Origin: CAYFKJ01 sp964343605
Lineage (GTDB): Bacteria > Pseudomonadota > Alphaproteobacteria > UBA2966
DNA length: 64,000 nt
Assembly (NCBI GenBank): GCA_964343605.1
Contig: CAYFKJ010000001.1
Coordinates: forward strand, 434,001 to 498,000
Direction of reading: 5' to 3'
A program made the position numbers and the translations under genes. The notes beneath the pieces were generated by a model. It made no database searches, was not told where the DNA came from, and was given only the letters and a program-made list of their open reading frames with translations. This document shows, in pieces, positions 25,553 through 34,920 of the stretch. Position 1 is the stretch's first letter, and every line of letters begins with the position of its first letter.

Positions 25553-25975
25553 CTAGAACTGATTGTCCATGCCCTGCGGTTCAGGGCCGGGCGGTTCCCT
25601 TTGTACCCAATAAGATTCGCTGCTCGAATCCAGCTTTTGGCTGAGCAAATCCTTTCCGAAGGCTCTAAGGAGAATCGCCATCGGGGTCACGACAACAAAA
25701 AACATGAAACCGAGAATGATCGGACTTGTGATTTTGTGAAGGAGTTCACCAAATTTAAGCCAAACCAGTTTCGGCTTCTCCAGCCCTTTTGCGTAAAGGA
25801 AGCTAAGCGCGAAAAATGCAAATGCGACAAACAACGCCCACCACATGGGGTTGCTTCCGTGAACGAGGGGGAATAATCCCAGCAGCGAAAAAGCCACCGC
25901 CATGACCAATCCGAAACTCCTGTTCGAACTCTGCTTAACGCTTTGAAATTCAGAAATATTTTCGTGGGTCTGCAT
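25553..25975 (-). CDS. SxtJ-family membrane protein
   Basis: A 140-residue membrane protein with about three or four hydrophobic helices (about 21-39, 45-62, 82-105) and a polar C-terminal tail ending in Pro/Glu-rich sequence. The elements NRSFGLVMAVAF near the start and LVWLKFGELLHKITSPIILG in the middle are characteristic of the SxtJ group, first named from saxitoxin loci and common next to carbamoyltransferases in polysaccharide clusters. The biochemical role is not known. It begins the unit SxtJ - DUF5989 - carbamoyltransferase - SGNH with tight spacing throughout. Confidence 0.85.
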   Translation of the reverse strand: MQTHENISEFQSVKQSSNRSFGLVMAVAFSLLGLFPLVHGSNPMWWALFVAFAFFALSFLYAKGLEKPKLVWLKFGELLHKITSPIILGFMFFVVVTPMAILLRAFGKDLLSQKLDSSSESYWVQREPPGPEPQGMDNQF

Positions 25976-26216
25976 GCCTAGTTGTCTTGGTTTCCAATTA
26001 TCGGACTGTTGAACTCCGCTGCCACGTTAACTTGGCACACCATGTAGCCGTTTGTATTGGTTTGCGCAATATCGATTATCATCGGCGTTCGCGGCCCTGG
26101 GGATGCAGCCGTTAAAGCGACCAAATTTGCGATTAACCCTCATTCCCCTGCCAGCCATCCCATGCCGTTTTGAACCAGGTACTCGATGTTTCGGATGGCG
26201 GTGTTCCGGTCCCGTA

Positions 26217-26585
26217 CTAGCCTTCAAATGCCGACTGCTCTTCTGCGGTCCGGCTGCCGTTCAGCAGTTTTTCCTGTTCCGCCAATTCGGTTTGGGCAAT
26301 ATGCCTCAGCATCAAGAGTTGTTGTTTTCTTAAGCGGCTCAAGGCAATGCTGAGCGCCAAGACAAGTCCGAGAAGAATAGTAATGGCGATCAGGATTACA
26401 GCTCTTGGCGCATCCAATATACCGAGTTGTTCGGCCGTCCAATCAATGAACCCCTCGCTCATGCTGGCGAACCCCAGAATGACAAGTGCGGCGAACAGAG
26501 GAAATGACAGATCGACCTGAAGGTAGCCGCGCCGGATAAGGAACAGTAATACCGCGGCAAGAAAAATAACGACGACAAGCTTCAT
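26217..26585 (-). CDS. DUF2304 membrane protein
   Basis: A 122-residue protein with three hydrophobic helices (about 2-18, 28-44 and 60-85) and a coiled C-terminal tail (LSRLRKQQLLMLRHIAQTELAEQE). This is the layout of DUF2304 proteins, which often follow a family 2 glycosyltransferase; here its ATG overlaps that gene's stop (ATGA at 26582-26585). It may help flip or present the lipid-linked product of the transferase, as GtrA does for GtrB, but this is an inference. The 241 bases between it and the SxtJ-like gene hold no gene I can support. Confidence 0.85.
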   Translation of the reverse strand: MKLVVVIFLAAVLLFLIRRGYLQVDLSFPLFAALVILGFASMSEGFIDWTAEQLGILDAPRAVILIAITILLGLVLALSIALSRLRKQQLLMLRHIAQTELAEQEKLLNGSRTAEEQSAFEG

Positions 26586-27307
26586 TTCGCTCTCGGTTTT
26601 TGTAGCAATTCCGCCAAGACAAAAATGTTGAAACGATAGAACAATGCCAATGCACGGCCCATTGTAATGGTTGAGCTTCCGTGACGTCGATCATTCTGCT
26701 CGACAGGAATCTCATGAGTCGAAATGCCCATCCTGCCGCACAGCACATACATTTGTGGCTCCGGAAATCTCTCCAGTTGGGCCAGGTTTATCTTTGTCAT
26801 GGCCGCCCTGCTAATGGCAAACAGGCCACTGTTCACATCGGTTGGGGCCCTTCCTCCGGTCATGAGGCGCGACAGTGCCGAGAGATACATTCTGACCAAA
26901 GCAGCCAGCATCGAGCGAATGCCTTCACCCTCGTGACGGTTGACGCGATGCCCCACAACCAATTCCTTACCGTCCTCACAAATGGGTTCGACCAGGGAGG
27001 GTAATATGTCAATGGGATGCTGGCCGTCGGAGTCTATTCGCGCCACGATGTCGTAATCACACTTCAACGCGTGATCAAACGCTACGTGTGTCGCGACGCC
27101 CAAACCAAAATTGGTCGGAAATCTGACAAGCAGCGTTTCTTCGGGAAGCTGTGAATGTTCCACCGGGACGGAGGAACCATCGTCGATAACCAACGTCGTG
27201 TAATCGCCGTCTAAGGATTTGATGTCACCTGCAATCGCCGCAAGCTCCTGTGAATCGTTATAGGTTGGGACAAACACCAAAACGCGGCAATGTGATTTCT
27301 TCGGCAT
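26582..27307 (-). CDS. Family 2 glycosyltransferase (dolichol-phosphate mannosyltransferase-like)
   Basis: A 241-residue soluble GT-A enzyme: VFVPTYNDSQELAAI near the start, LVIDDGSS near 37-43, the ARIDSDGQHP element (DxD-type, about 88-97) that binds the metal and nucleotide sugar, and GGRAPTDVNSGLF. It lacks the C-terminal membrane helices of GtrB/ArnC proteins, and the DUF2304 protein coupled to it may provide the membrane link. The likely reaction is transfer of a sugar from GDP- or UDP-sugar to polyprenyl phosphate. The ATG at 27307 begins MPKKSHCRVLVFVPTYND. Confidence 0.9.
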   Translation of the reverse strand: MPKKSHCRVLVFVPTYNDSQELAAIAGDIKSLDGDYTTLVIDDGSSVPVEHSQLPEETLLVRFPTNFGLGVATHVAFDHALKCDYDIVARIDSDGQHPIDILPSLVEPICEDGKELVVGHRVNRHEGEGIRSMLAALVRMYLSALSRLMTGGRAPTDVNSGLFAISRAAMTKINLAQLERFPEPQMYVLCGRMGISTHEIPVEQNDRRHGSSTITMGRALALFYRFNIFVLAELLQKPRAK

Positions 27308-27411
27308 ATTTTCTCCGCCGTGAGGCGCCAGATCCGACCGGCCGGCAAACCTAGACAGACATCCTTGAAACCCAGACAGGCGTAATACCTAACAATGGAC
27401 CCCATCGAGGG

Positions 27412-28617
27412 CTAGTTCGTCGGCTGTACGGTTGTTCTTGTTGCGATCCATCGACGCCAAGCATACGTGTATACCATCGCACCGTGAAGAAACAGAATGG
27501 GGTATATCGGCAAATTGTATCGGTCCTGCGTTGGCCCCAAAAAAATGGGCAGCAGGAATATGCCGACGAATACCCGCTCATGCCAACTGGCAAACAGAAA
27601 TAGGTGAAACAAGCCGGGTAATAAGATCAAACCCGCTGCAGCCCTAATCAGCACCAAGGACAACAGGGTATCGCCATATGCCGGCCTTAGCCCAACCAAA
27701 TTGAACAGCTTCGCCCCGGCCAACAGCATCCACGACAAGCCCTTATCCAGCCATACGGGAAGCCCACTGAAAAATCCTTGAATGTACTCGCTGGTGCCAT
27801 GCCCGAAATAGGTGATCTCTACATAAGATTTCTTCATTTCGGTGATGAAATAGGGATAGAGATAAAGACTGAAGGCAATCATCACGACCGCCGTGGTAAT
27901 AACGGCGAGAAGGCTTATTCGTCGACCGACAAAATAAAGCCAGCAGAATTCCCCCATAACGAACACCATTAGCGAGTACCCGTTGGGTCGAGTCAGAAGC
28001 GCCAAGACCATGGCGACACCGTAGAGGATCGGTCTACGGACTTTGGAATTGTCCTCAAAAAACGCGAGAAAGAAAATGCAGACAAACCCGGCAAATAGGG
28101 AATCGGGACTTAGGACAAGCACAAACCATATGGGATTGGGGGCAACGGCAAATAGCAGCATCCAACCCCCGCTAATGCCGCGGTTGTCGAACCACTTCAA
28201 CCAAGCAATGGTGATGGCGAGGTTGAACACGAGAAAAAATAGGGCCAGAGGAAGCGTGTTGTCCGGCGAGTAATTGAAAACGCCGATTAGGAAGGGGAAT
28301 ATCGGGCCCGAAATGATATGTCCAAACTGGTCCGCGAAGGGCAGTTGGTAGAACGCAATGAAATCTTGCAGGATTTCGCTCAGGGACACAGAGCGATAGC
28401 GGTCCATGGAACGCAGGTAGAATTCGAAATCCAGGTACGATTGCCCGAACAGGGGCGAGACCGGCATCAAGCGTTCGTTCGGAATTGGGTGAATCATGCT
28501 CCCGATGAACACCACAATTCGAACGGTTATCGCTGCGAGGATGGCGAAATTCAAACCTCGCTTATCTCTACTCAAGAAAATTTCGGAAATCCCGTATTTA
28601 GTGGAGAGGCCCGACAC
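27412..28617 (-). CDS. Polytopic membrane glycosyltransferase-like protein (GT39/ArnT-like)
   Basis: A 401-residue membrane protein with about ten hydrophobic segments. The overall plan is that of polyprenyl-phosphate-sugar dependent GT-C transferases: an early acidic loop (SPLFGQSYLDFEFY, residues about 54-67), a conserved-looking LLTRPNGYSLMVF element in the middle and a C-terminal GPTQDRYNLPIYPI with charged residues near the membrane. No DUF name can be fixed without a search. It is downstream of the deacetylase/methyltransferase pair and upstream of the GT2/DUF2304 pair, which could make its lipid-linked sugar donor. An O-antigen-ligase-type protein is less likely. Confidence 0.7.
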   Translation of the reverse strand: MSGLSTKYGISEIFLSRDKRGLNFAILAAITVRIVVFIGSMIHPIPNERLMPVSPLFGQSYLDFEFYLRSMDRYRSVSLSEILQDFIAFYQLPFADQFGHIISGPIFPFLIGVFNYSPDNTLPLALFFLVFNLAITIAWLKWFDNRGISGGWMLLFAVAPNPIWFVLVLSPDSLFAGFVCIFFLAFFEDNSKVRRPILYGVAMVLALLTRPNGYSLMVFVMGEFCWLYFVGRRISLLAVITTAVVMIAFSLYLYPYFITEMKKSYVEITYFGHGTSEYIQGFFSGLPVWLDKGLSWMLLAGAKLFNLVGLRPAYGDTLLSLVLIRAAAGLILLPGLFHLFLFASWHERVFVGIFLLPIFLGPTQDRYNLPIYPILFLHGAMVYTYAWRRWIATRTTVQPTN

Positions 28618-28812
28618 AATTTGCCGGAGAACTCACCCCATTGCACAAATTTTGTGATTTCAAATATTGCCTATCTGACATCCGCGAATGAATAACTACA
28701 GAGGGAAGTAGCTGTCCGGCCCGAGCCTATATCGATTGCCCCACTCTTGTCACCCGGCCAATCCGTGCGATTTCGTCAATAATCGGCGGCAGTTCTGTGC
28801 TTGCGCAATCGA

Positions 28813-29484
28813 TCACTCACTTTGGATGGTGACGACGACATCTTCGAAGAACGGAAATCTGCCGTTCGTTTTCCGGGAGGTCACCCGCCCTTTCGCGGCT
28901 TTTGCCATCGTGTCGATTTCATTATCTGAATAGAACCTAACGGACACGCCTTTCTTGATTTTGAGCCAACTTCGCCGGACCGGGTTCAGCATCCGCAGCG
29001 ACTTGGGGTAACTGAGGACGACGCGATCACCGGCATGTGCCAGTGCGGCGGCAATCAATTCCTCCGGTTCCTCCACATAATCGATCAATCCCAGCATGAT
29101 CACGCAGTCGGCCGGGGCCATGTTCCCGATATCGGCAAAATTGCCGGTCACGAACTTGCACACTTCGGCGGTGCCCGCCTGTTCCGCCAGCTGGGTCGAA
29201 AGTTCAATCATATGGGCGGAGGCATCCAGGCCGGTTACCCGGCAGTTTCGCTCAACAGCCAAATGCACCGCCACCCGTCCCGACCCGCATCCGACGTCAA
29301 GGCAAGAGGAACCGAATGGCACCATTTCAGACGCCCTCGCCATTCTCACTCGAAGAGATTGCCGACGAAACAAACCGTCAACGAGCCGATGGATGAAACT
29401 TGGCCCCTCTCCGTCGTATATCGCGTCAAACCGTTTCGCGTCGCGCTCGAAGTACGCCGCTACGTCGGAATTTTGCGCTTTCAT
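28813..29484 (-). CDS. Class I SAM-dependent methyltransferase
   Basis: A 223-residue methyltransferase with motif I CLDVGCGSGRVAVHL at about 61-75, the acidic strand-2 end GLDASAHMIEL and MLGLIDYVEE in place of the usual motif IV. The ATG at 29484 overlaps the stop of the polysaccharide deacetylase (ATGA), so the two proteins are made together. It may methylate the sugar exposed by deacetylation, or the polymer end. A second methyltransferase with similar GLLDWL and deacetylase pairing is at 51021. The 195-base gap to the next gene downstream holds nothing I can support. Confidence 0.85.
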   Translation of the reverse strand: MKAQNSDVAAYFERDAKRFDAIYDGEGPSFIHRLVDGLFRRQSLRVRMARASEMVPFGSSCLDVGCGSGRVAVHLAVERNCRVTGLDASAHMIELSTQLAEQAGTAEVCKFVTGNFADIGNMAPADCVIMLGLIDYVEEPEELIAAALAHAGDRVVLSYPKSLRMLNPVRRSWLKIKKGVSVRFYSDNEIDTMAKAAKGRVTSRKTNGRFPFFEDVVVTIQSE

Positions 29485-30479
29485 GTGGCGATCGCTTCCC
29501 GCATTGAAACCGGGTTTTCCAGGCCGGCGACAAGCTTGGAAAAGCGTCCAAACGCCGATCGCCGGTTATATGTCGTGATGAACTTCATCAGCTTTGGACG
29601 ATAGTTCAGGTAAGGATGTTTTACGCCCATTTCCCACAAGTTATATTTTCGATCTTCCCACTCCCACGGATGAACATATAGCACCAGGGGCAGTTTCGAA
29701 TCACGTTGTCCAATCAGGAACCGCAGCAGCCAGAATGGATACGCTCGCAGGTAAAATCCACCGCTTACGAGAAATTGATATCCCAACAGCCGCTTTGAAG
29801 ACATCGGAATTTCCACCATGCCGTTGGTCAACACGTGTGGATTTTCCGGCGCATCAGGAATTCCGTAGGCGAAGTTTGATACCGGACAAACACTCGAATC
29901 GTAGCGATACCCTGCCTCGCCAAGAAGATCCAGGGCCCACGTCGTATTATCCGTGATGGAGAACATCGGTGCCCGGTACCCGTCAACGCGTCTACCCGTT
30001 ATGTCCTCAAGGATCCGTTTGCTCAAATTAATATCGTCGTTGAATGCCTCGGGCGTTAAACGCGCAATGTGCTCATGACCATGGCCGTGACTGGCAATTT
30101 CATGTCCGGCATCGGATATCCGCCTGAGGTGGGGAACAATCCTATGAGCCAGGGACGAAAGGACAAAAAAAGTGCAGGTACAATTCTTCTCTTCAAACAA
30201 GCTAAGAAGACGGTCGAGATTGGCCTCTATCCTGCTTTCCAAATTGTACGTTTGATAAACGTCTTCGCCATTCGGGACATAGTTGTAGTAATCTTCCACG
30301 TCGACCGAGAGGATAATTTGAGAGCGCAGCGAAATAGGCTTCTCCACCAGTTCGGTGTATTTCCTTGCGGGAGGCATCCCAGTTTCTTCAGCCCGCGACA
30401 TATTATCGCTCCGCCAACATCCTGCACTTTGCATCGATGGGGAAGGTCCGACGACCAAATCCCGGTTAAGCTCACTCAA
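29481..30479 (-). CDS. Polysaccharide deacetylase (XrtA/DUF3473 type)
   Basis: A 332-residue NodB-fold deacetylase. The catalytic acid and metal-binding elements are visible: SVDVEDYYNY near 58-67 (Asp60 and Asp62), the His pair in SHGHGHEH near 130-137, the RAPMFS motif near 169 and the HPWEW element of DUF3473-type enzymes in the last third. It removes N-acetyl groups from amino sugars of a surface glycan or a lipid-linked precursor; no signal peptide is seen, so a cytoplasmic site is likely. The first 35 residues are variable, and the real start may be a later ATG (MSRAEET or MPPARKY). It is coupled to the methyltransferase downstream. Confidence 0.88.
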   Translation of the reverse strand: MSELNRDLVVGPSPSMQSAGCWRSDNMSRAEETGMPPARKYTELVEKPISLRSQIILSVDVEDYYNYVPNGEDVYQTYNLESRIEANLDRLLSLFEEKNCTCTFFVLSSLAHRIVPHLRRISDAGHEIASHGHGHEHIARLTPEAFNDDINLSKRILEDITGRRVDGYRAPMFSITDNTTWALDLLGEAGYRYDSSVCPVSNFAYGIPDAPENPHVLTNGMVEIPMSSKRLLGYQFLVSGGFYLRAYPFWLLRFLIGQRDSKLPLVLYVHPWEWEDRKYNLWEMGVKHPYLNYRPKLMKFITTYNRRSAFGRFSKLVAGLENPVSMREAIAT

Positions 30480-30759
30480 AATAATGAATTCGAGTGTCGA
30501 TGGAAGAACGAAAGTTCATAAAGCTCGGTTCGGCAACGTTGAATGCCTGAACGCCGTGCCATTGGCAACGCTGGATAATCCCGTTCCCCGACCGCGATAC
30601 GGAGTTTCTCAGGACTTGTCTCGCGCTCAATCAGAGAATAAAAGCGAGGAACCAAAAAATTCGGAGCTTCGGCCCGCAAAAAACGCGCTTCCAGTTCCAA
30701 TCGAACAGTTGTGCAGAACACGTAAGTTCGACAATGCTGGATGAACCAGAGAGTAACAA
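30480..30759. promoter_or_regulatory. Divergent intergenic region
   Basis: These 280 bases separate the deacetylase operon (minus) from the membrane glycosyltransferase (plus). Overlapping frames on both strands here have no ribosome sites or recognisable products. Promoters for both directions are expected; I could not identify them with confidence. Confidence 0.4.
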
Positions 30760-32019
30760 ATGCTGCGACAGTGCTTCTTTTGGCTAGCGGAAAGAGACAA
30801 TTTGAAACACTGGGAGTCCCCAAAGGTCGGGACCCTGCTGGCAATTCTTACGGGTATCTGCGTCCTGGTTTACTTGATGGTCGGGCTCTTTTATGGACCG
30901 ATAATCTCACCCGACGGAAAGCGTGATGCCGGATATGCACTGAATCTGATCGCCTCGGGATTCAGTCCGGTCGAATACCTGAAAACGGTTGATATGCCTC
31001 AGCCCGGCATCCAGTACCTCGTCTATATCTACCTCCTGGCGTTTTGCCGGCTTGTCGCAGGCTCACAGTGGCTGAGCCTGCTTATTTTCATCAACGCTCT
31101 GGCGTACGGCGTTGCGGCTATGATGACCATGTCGATGGCCGCAACGATAACAAGATCCCTGATTGGTGTGGTGACCGTTTTCGGCTCCCTTGTTCTCGGA
31201 TTTGAATACTATCAATGGATATCGATATCCCAATCCGAGGCTTTGTTTATCCTCGTCGTGGTCGGCGTACTTTTCTTTTCAGTGAAGGCGTGGGCGGCAC
31301 CCGGAGCCCCTGAAAGACGATGGTCAATGGGGGTTGCCGTTTGTCTGGCCATCTTCAGCTTTTTCGTTCGCCCGACCTCACCGCCCGTTCTCGGGCTGAT
31401 TGTGGGCGCGCTGATCCTCAAATACATTTCCGGGTCGATCCCCTATGGAACTTTGAGAAAACGAATCTTTCTGCTGGGAGGCGTAGGGATTTTGGCCATG
31501 TTTGGGATAATATTCGGTGTCGCCACCATTACACATGATCCCTCGATCCTTCCCCCGTCTAAGGTCCAGGACGTTCTCCTGCTTTACCGGGAGTACTTTC
31601 TTCAAGGCGCTGTCGTGTTGGTTCGGCCGGAAACCTTTATAGAGGTATCGGATTCGGTCTGGGGGTTTGCCACGGTATCGCTTTGGCGGCTGGTGTATTT
31701 TTTCGGGTTCCTGGCGGAAGAATTCAGTTTTTCCCACTCACTTATCAACACCGCATACTCGATTCCGTTATATGCCTTGGGCCTGGTCGGCATCGTCATC
31801 GGGCTGTCCGGTGGGAATTCGGATCATCGGACCGTACCGCTTGTCGCCACTTTTCTATGCGTCGCTCTAATAATCCTGTTCGACGTCTATCACGCTGTCA
31901 CGATCCTGGATTATAACTGGCGTTACCGGGTGCCGGCGTATCCCGCAATATTCCTACTTGCGGGGCAAGGGGCGGCATGGCTTGCCGCCTGGTTCCTTCC
32001 CACCGGTCGGCGGGATTAG
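30760..32019 (+). CDS. Polytopic membrane glycosyltransferase-like protein (GT39-like)
   Basis: A 419-residue inner-membrane protein with about eleven hydrophobic segments. An early polar loop SPDGKRDAGYALNLIASG (residues about 50-67), an acidic ISQSEALFIL element, a FFVRPTSPPVL segment after the central helices and a C-terminal NWRYRVPAYPAIFL resemble GT-C transferases that take sugar from a polyprenyl carrier on the periplasmic side. The exact family is not certain. It is single on this strand, convergent with the oxidoreductase gene 12 bases away. The ATG at 30760 has a modest GAGAG ribosome site. Confidence 0.7.
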   Translation: MLRQCFFWLAERDNLKHWESPKVGTLLAILTGICVLVYLMVGLFYGPIISPDGKRDAGYALNLIASGFSPVEYLKTVDMPQPGIQYLVYIYLLAFCRLVAGSQWLSLLIFINALAYGVAAMMTMSMAATITRSLIGVVTVFGSLVLGFEYYQWISISQSEALFILVVVGVLFFSVKAWAAPGAPERRWSMGVAVCLAIFSFFVRPTSPPVLGLIVGALILKYISGSIPYGTLRKRIFLLGGVGILAMFGIIFGVATITHDPSILPPSKVQDVLLLYREYFLQGAVVLVRPETFIEVSDSVWGFATVSLWRLVYFFGFLAEEFSFSHSLINTAYSIPLYALGLVGIVIGLSGGNSDHRTVPLVATFLCVALIILFDVYHAVTILDYNWRYRVPAYPAIFLLAGQGAAWLAAWFLPTGRRD

Positions 32020-32031
32020 TCAACAGCCGGC

Positions 32032-33663
32032 TCATAGCTTCGAAACAATTCTCGCCGCGTTTGCCATAGCGGTGAAAGTTGGGTTTTGGGCGGGAAGGCT
32101 GGGAAAATTCGATGCATCGGCGACGAACACTCCGGTTGCACCTGCTAGCCGGCCATTGGGGTCGGTGTGCGGGTTCCCATCGGAAATAGGGATGCCACCG
32201 CCGGGCTTGCGCATCGGCAATGTTCCCGCGAGATGCCCCGAGAACCCGAAGGACATTGATTTCTTCATCGCCCTGATTGGTTTCAGACCGGTAAGTTTCG
32301 AGTGCTTCCGAAGGTGAGTCAGCACGCGGTCGAGGATGATCGATCCGTTCCGCTCGCTGTAATCAATTTCAATCCTTGTTTTGCCGCTGCGCTCGCTCGT
32401 GGGTGTGGCCGTAGCACTGCGCGATTCGTCCCCGTGCAAATATATGAAGGCCATGACCATCCGATTGAGGAGAATCGAGTTTCGGACCTTTGAAGGCAGA
32501 TGGCGCGCCAGCGCACCCAGAAAGTAATCGTTGAAGGAATAAAATTGGATGTGTACCGGTCGCTCAGAAACAAAACCTGGGGCGATCGCCACTACACCTT
32601 CACTCAGGGCAAATTCCGATTTCCAGCCCTTTGGTATCGCGACATCGGCAAACATCGGAACGACAAACATGTCGTTATCAAGAAGAGGTGCCGCGAATTC
32701 GTACCGGGCCATCGAATCCGACACGATGCGGAGGGACGACAGCGTGTTGGCCGCAAGTATCAAACGATCGAATGTCTCTTTTTCCACGCCGCTGTTATCT
32801 CGACGAAGGAAAACCTCCACTTTACCCGCTTCCTCGCGAAAGGCCTCCACGAACAGCCCGGACCGGTATGAGAACAGGGGATGATCTATCCATTCGTCAA
32901 TCAGGCTTCCCGCCTGGAACATGGCATCGAAAGGACATCCGTAGAAGCAGTAACCGCAGCGGTGACAACTCTGATCGTTTGCAGTGTCGGGAGGGACGAC
33001 GGCGAGGGAGCTTTGACCGCCCCGCATCCCCAGTCGATCCAAGGTATCCTCGTTTTTTCGCCACAGTTTTATCAAACCGGAAACCGGGCCCCCGGCGTTC
33101 CAATCGACTCCCTGTAATGGATCCTCCGTTTTCGGATCAGGCGGGTAAATTCCGGCTCTTGGAGTTTCGCCGCCGGGAAACCGCAAAATTTCTGCGGCCG
33201 ATTCGTAATGAGCAGTGAAATCGTCTTCTTCCAGCGGCCAGTCGACGTAATCACCGGCCTGCAACCTGTAGCAGGCGGTTCCCCAGACGTTGGACAATCC
33301 ACCCTTTGCCAGAGAGCGTGGCGGGGATGCACCGGTCACGGGCATTTCCAGATCAACTCCCACATAGGGGAAATTGGAACCCATTATCGTCTTCTTGGTA
33401 TTTTTCGGTTTCAGGTTGGTAAAGGGCAACAAGCCGATCAATGACCCCGGGTCCAGCGGTGCGTGGACACCTAACTCGACGAGATCCTCGGGCGATGGGT
33501 CCTGCCCCCTGGAAAGCGCGCTGCGCAATCTGACAGCCAAATGCTCGCCCCGTGGGTCGAGAGTGGAGCCGAAGTCCAATATTTCAACTGAATACCCCCT
33601 ATCCAAAGCGGTCTTCGCGGCGGCTATCCCCGTTGGGCCGGATCCAATAATTCCGATTTTCAC
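32032..33663 (-). CDS. GMC-type FAD oxidoreductase with a cysteine cluster
   Basis: A 543-residue flavoprotein. The N-terminal dinucleotide motif GIIGSGPTGIAAAKTAL lies at 4-20, the glucose-methanol-choline pattern SLAKGGLSNVWGTACYRL near 127-144, and the C-terminal FVADASNFPSLPAQNPTFTAMANAARI block is the GMC FAD/active-site region. A run of four Cys, QSCHRCGYCFYGCPFDAMF near 230-248, is spaced like iron-sulfur or zinc ligands and is not usual in GMC alcohol oxidases. It overlaps the aminotransferase gene by ATGA and belongs to the GT2-GNAT-DegT-oxidoreductase operon. It probably oxidises a sugar hydroxyl that the aminotransferase then converts, but the substrate is unknown. Confidence 0.82.
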   Translation of the reverse strand: MKIGIIGSGPTGIAAAKTALDRGYSVEILDFGSTLDPRGEHLAVRLRSALSRGQDPSPEDLVELGVHAPLDPGSLIGLLPFTNLKPKNTKKTIMGSNFPYVGVDLEMPVTGASPPRSLAKGGLSNVWGTACYRLQAGDYVDWPLEEDDFTAHYESAAEILRFPGGETPRAGIYPPDPKTEDPLQGVDWNAGGPVSGLIKLWRKNEDTLDRLGMRGGQSSLAVVPPDTANDQSCHRCGYCFYGCPFDAMFQAGSLIDEWIDHPLFSYRSGLFVEAFREEAGKVEVFLRRDNSGVEKETFDRLILAANTLSSLRIVSDSMARYEFAAPLLDNDMFVVPMFADVAIPKGWKSEFALSEGVVAIAPGFVSERPVHIQFYSFNDYFLGALARHLPSKVRNSILLNRMVMAFIYLHGDESRSATATPTSERSGKTRIEIDYSERNGSIILDRVLTHLRKHSKLTGLKPIRAMKKSMSFGFSGHLAGTLPMRKPGGGIPISDGNPHTDPNGRLAGATGVFVADASNFPSLPAQNPTFTAMANAARIVSKL

Positions 33664-34916
33664 GGATTCGTCTCACCGTAATAGGCACATATGGCGGCGA
33701 TGTTCTGGTCGATTTCACTCATTTCGTAACGGGGATATGTCGGCAACAGAACAACTTCCTCAGCCGTCGCTCGGGAAACCGGACAATCGCGATAAAAGGA
33801 GGCAAAACAATCCAGATCGGCACAGTTTTTCAGGTGCTGCTTGGCAACGTCCCTGCCCTGCTCCATCAAATGACGAACCAACTTGTCTCTATCGGGCACT
33901 CGAATGGGATAGTACGAATAGGTATGCGAGCGATCGCCCGGTAACGGGGGTAATCCTATTTCGGCAATGCCAGACAGCCCGTTTGAGTATTTTTTCGCCC
34001 GCTCGAGCCGGGCCGAGATGTCGGCATCAACGCCGTCAATCTTTGACAGCGACAAACGTGCCTGTAACGGACGCATTCTGCGCAGGTAGGATTCGGGCAG
34101 CACATCCTTGCTGGTCGGAGATGCATCGACGCTGACCTGGCTATTCAAAAATCCGATATCGTGCCGCAACGCGAATCGAAATATCGGAAACGTGATTGCC
34201 GAAAAAAGAGGAGGATAAGTTGCAGCATCGGTTGCCACCCCGCTGGTCACCTTACGTAGAAAATAGCCCATCTCCTGCGGGGGCATATGTTCCGTCCGGG
34301 CCCTGATCTTTTGGTCCAGCCAAGCGTGCCGCGTCACAAGCATCCCGCCAAAAAAGGAATTCAGGTTCTTATACATGCCGAAACTAAACGCGCCGGCATC
34401 GCCAAACGTACCCACCGATTGTCCATCAACTTTGGTTCCAAAGGCCTGAGCCGCATCTTCGACCAGGGGAATTTCTCGATCTTTGCAGATTTGTGAAATT
34501 CGCCTGATATCGCAGGCCAGGCCATGAAGGTGGGTCACAAGCACGGCTCCGGTGTCGTCGTCTAACAATTGCTCGATTTCGTTCGCGGAAACATTGCAGG
34601 TGTCGGCCTCCAGGTCGGCGAATACCGGTATACCCCCGGCGCACAAAACCATGTTTACGACATCCGAGATCGTATACGGCGACAGGACGACTTTTTTCGG
34701 CCTGTTCTCAAGCAGGGCCTCCAAAGCCAAATAGATCGCCACCCGTGCCTTCGCAGTGCACACGGCGAATGGACTGCCGGTGTAGTCCAAGACCCTGTTT
34801 TCCAGGCGCTGACAATCGTCGCCTCTCAGTGTACCCCCGAATACCGTTTCGAAAAAAACGCGTCGGTAATCCTCCGCCTTTGAATAAATTCTGAATCTGG
34901 GAAGGGGGGAAGCCAC
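33660..34916 (-). CDS. DegT/DnrJ/EryC1-type PLP sugar aminotransferase
   Basis: A 418-residue fold-type I aminotransferase. The PLP Asp is in VEDAAQAFG and the Schiff-base Lys in AFSFGMYKNLNSFFGG; these are the usual spacing for nucleotide-sugar aminotransferases, though the sequence is divergent (TAKARVAIYLAL replaces the common SGTxAL motif). It would add an amino group to a keto sugar nucleotide. The GTG at 34916 is four bases after the GNAT stop with GGAAGG upstream; the longer frame to 35063 lies inside the GNAT gene and is rejected. With the acetyltransferase it could make an N-acetylated amino sugar. Confidence 0.87.
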   Translation of the reverse strand: MASPLPRFRIYSKAEDYRRVFFETVFGGTLRGDDCQRLENRVLDYTGSPFAVCTAKARVAIYLALEALLENRPKKVVLSPYTISDVVNMVLCAGGIPVFADLEADTCNVSANEIEQLLDDDTGAVLVTHLHGLACDIRRISQICKDREIPLVEDAAQAFGTKVDGQSVGTFGDAGAFSFGMYKNLNSFFGGMLVTRHAWLDQKIRARTEHMPPQEMGYFLRKVTSGVATDAATYPPLFSAITFPIFRFALRHDIGFLNSQVSVDASPTSKDVLPESYLRRMRPLQARLSLSKIDGVDADISARLERAKKYSNGLSGIAEIGLPPLPGDRSHTYSYYPIRVPDRDKLVRHLMEQGRDVAKQHLKNCADLDCFASFYRDCPVSRATAEEVVLLPTYPRYEMSEIDQNIAAICAYYGETNP

Positions 34917-34920
34917 GGGC

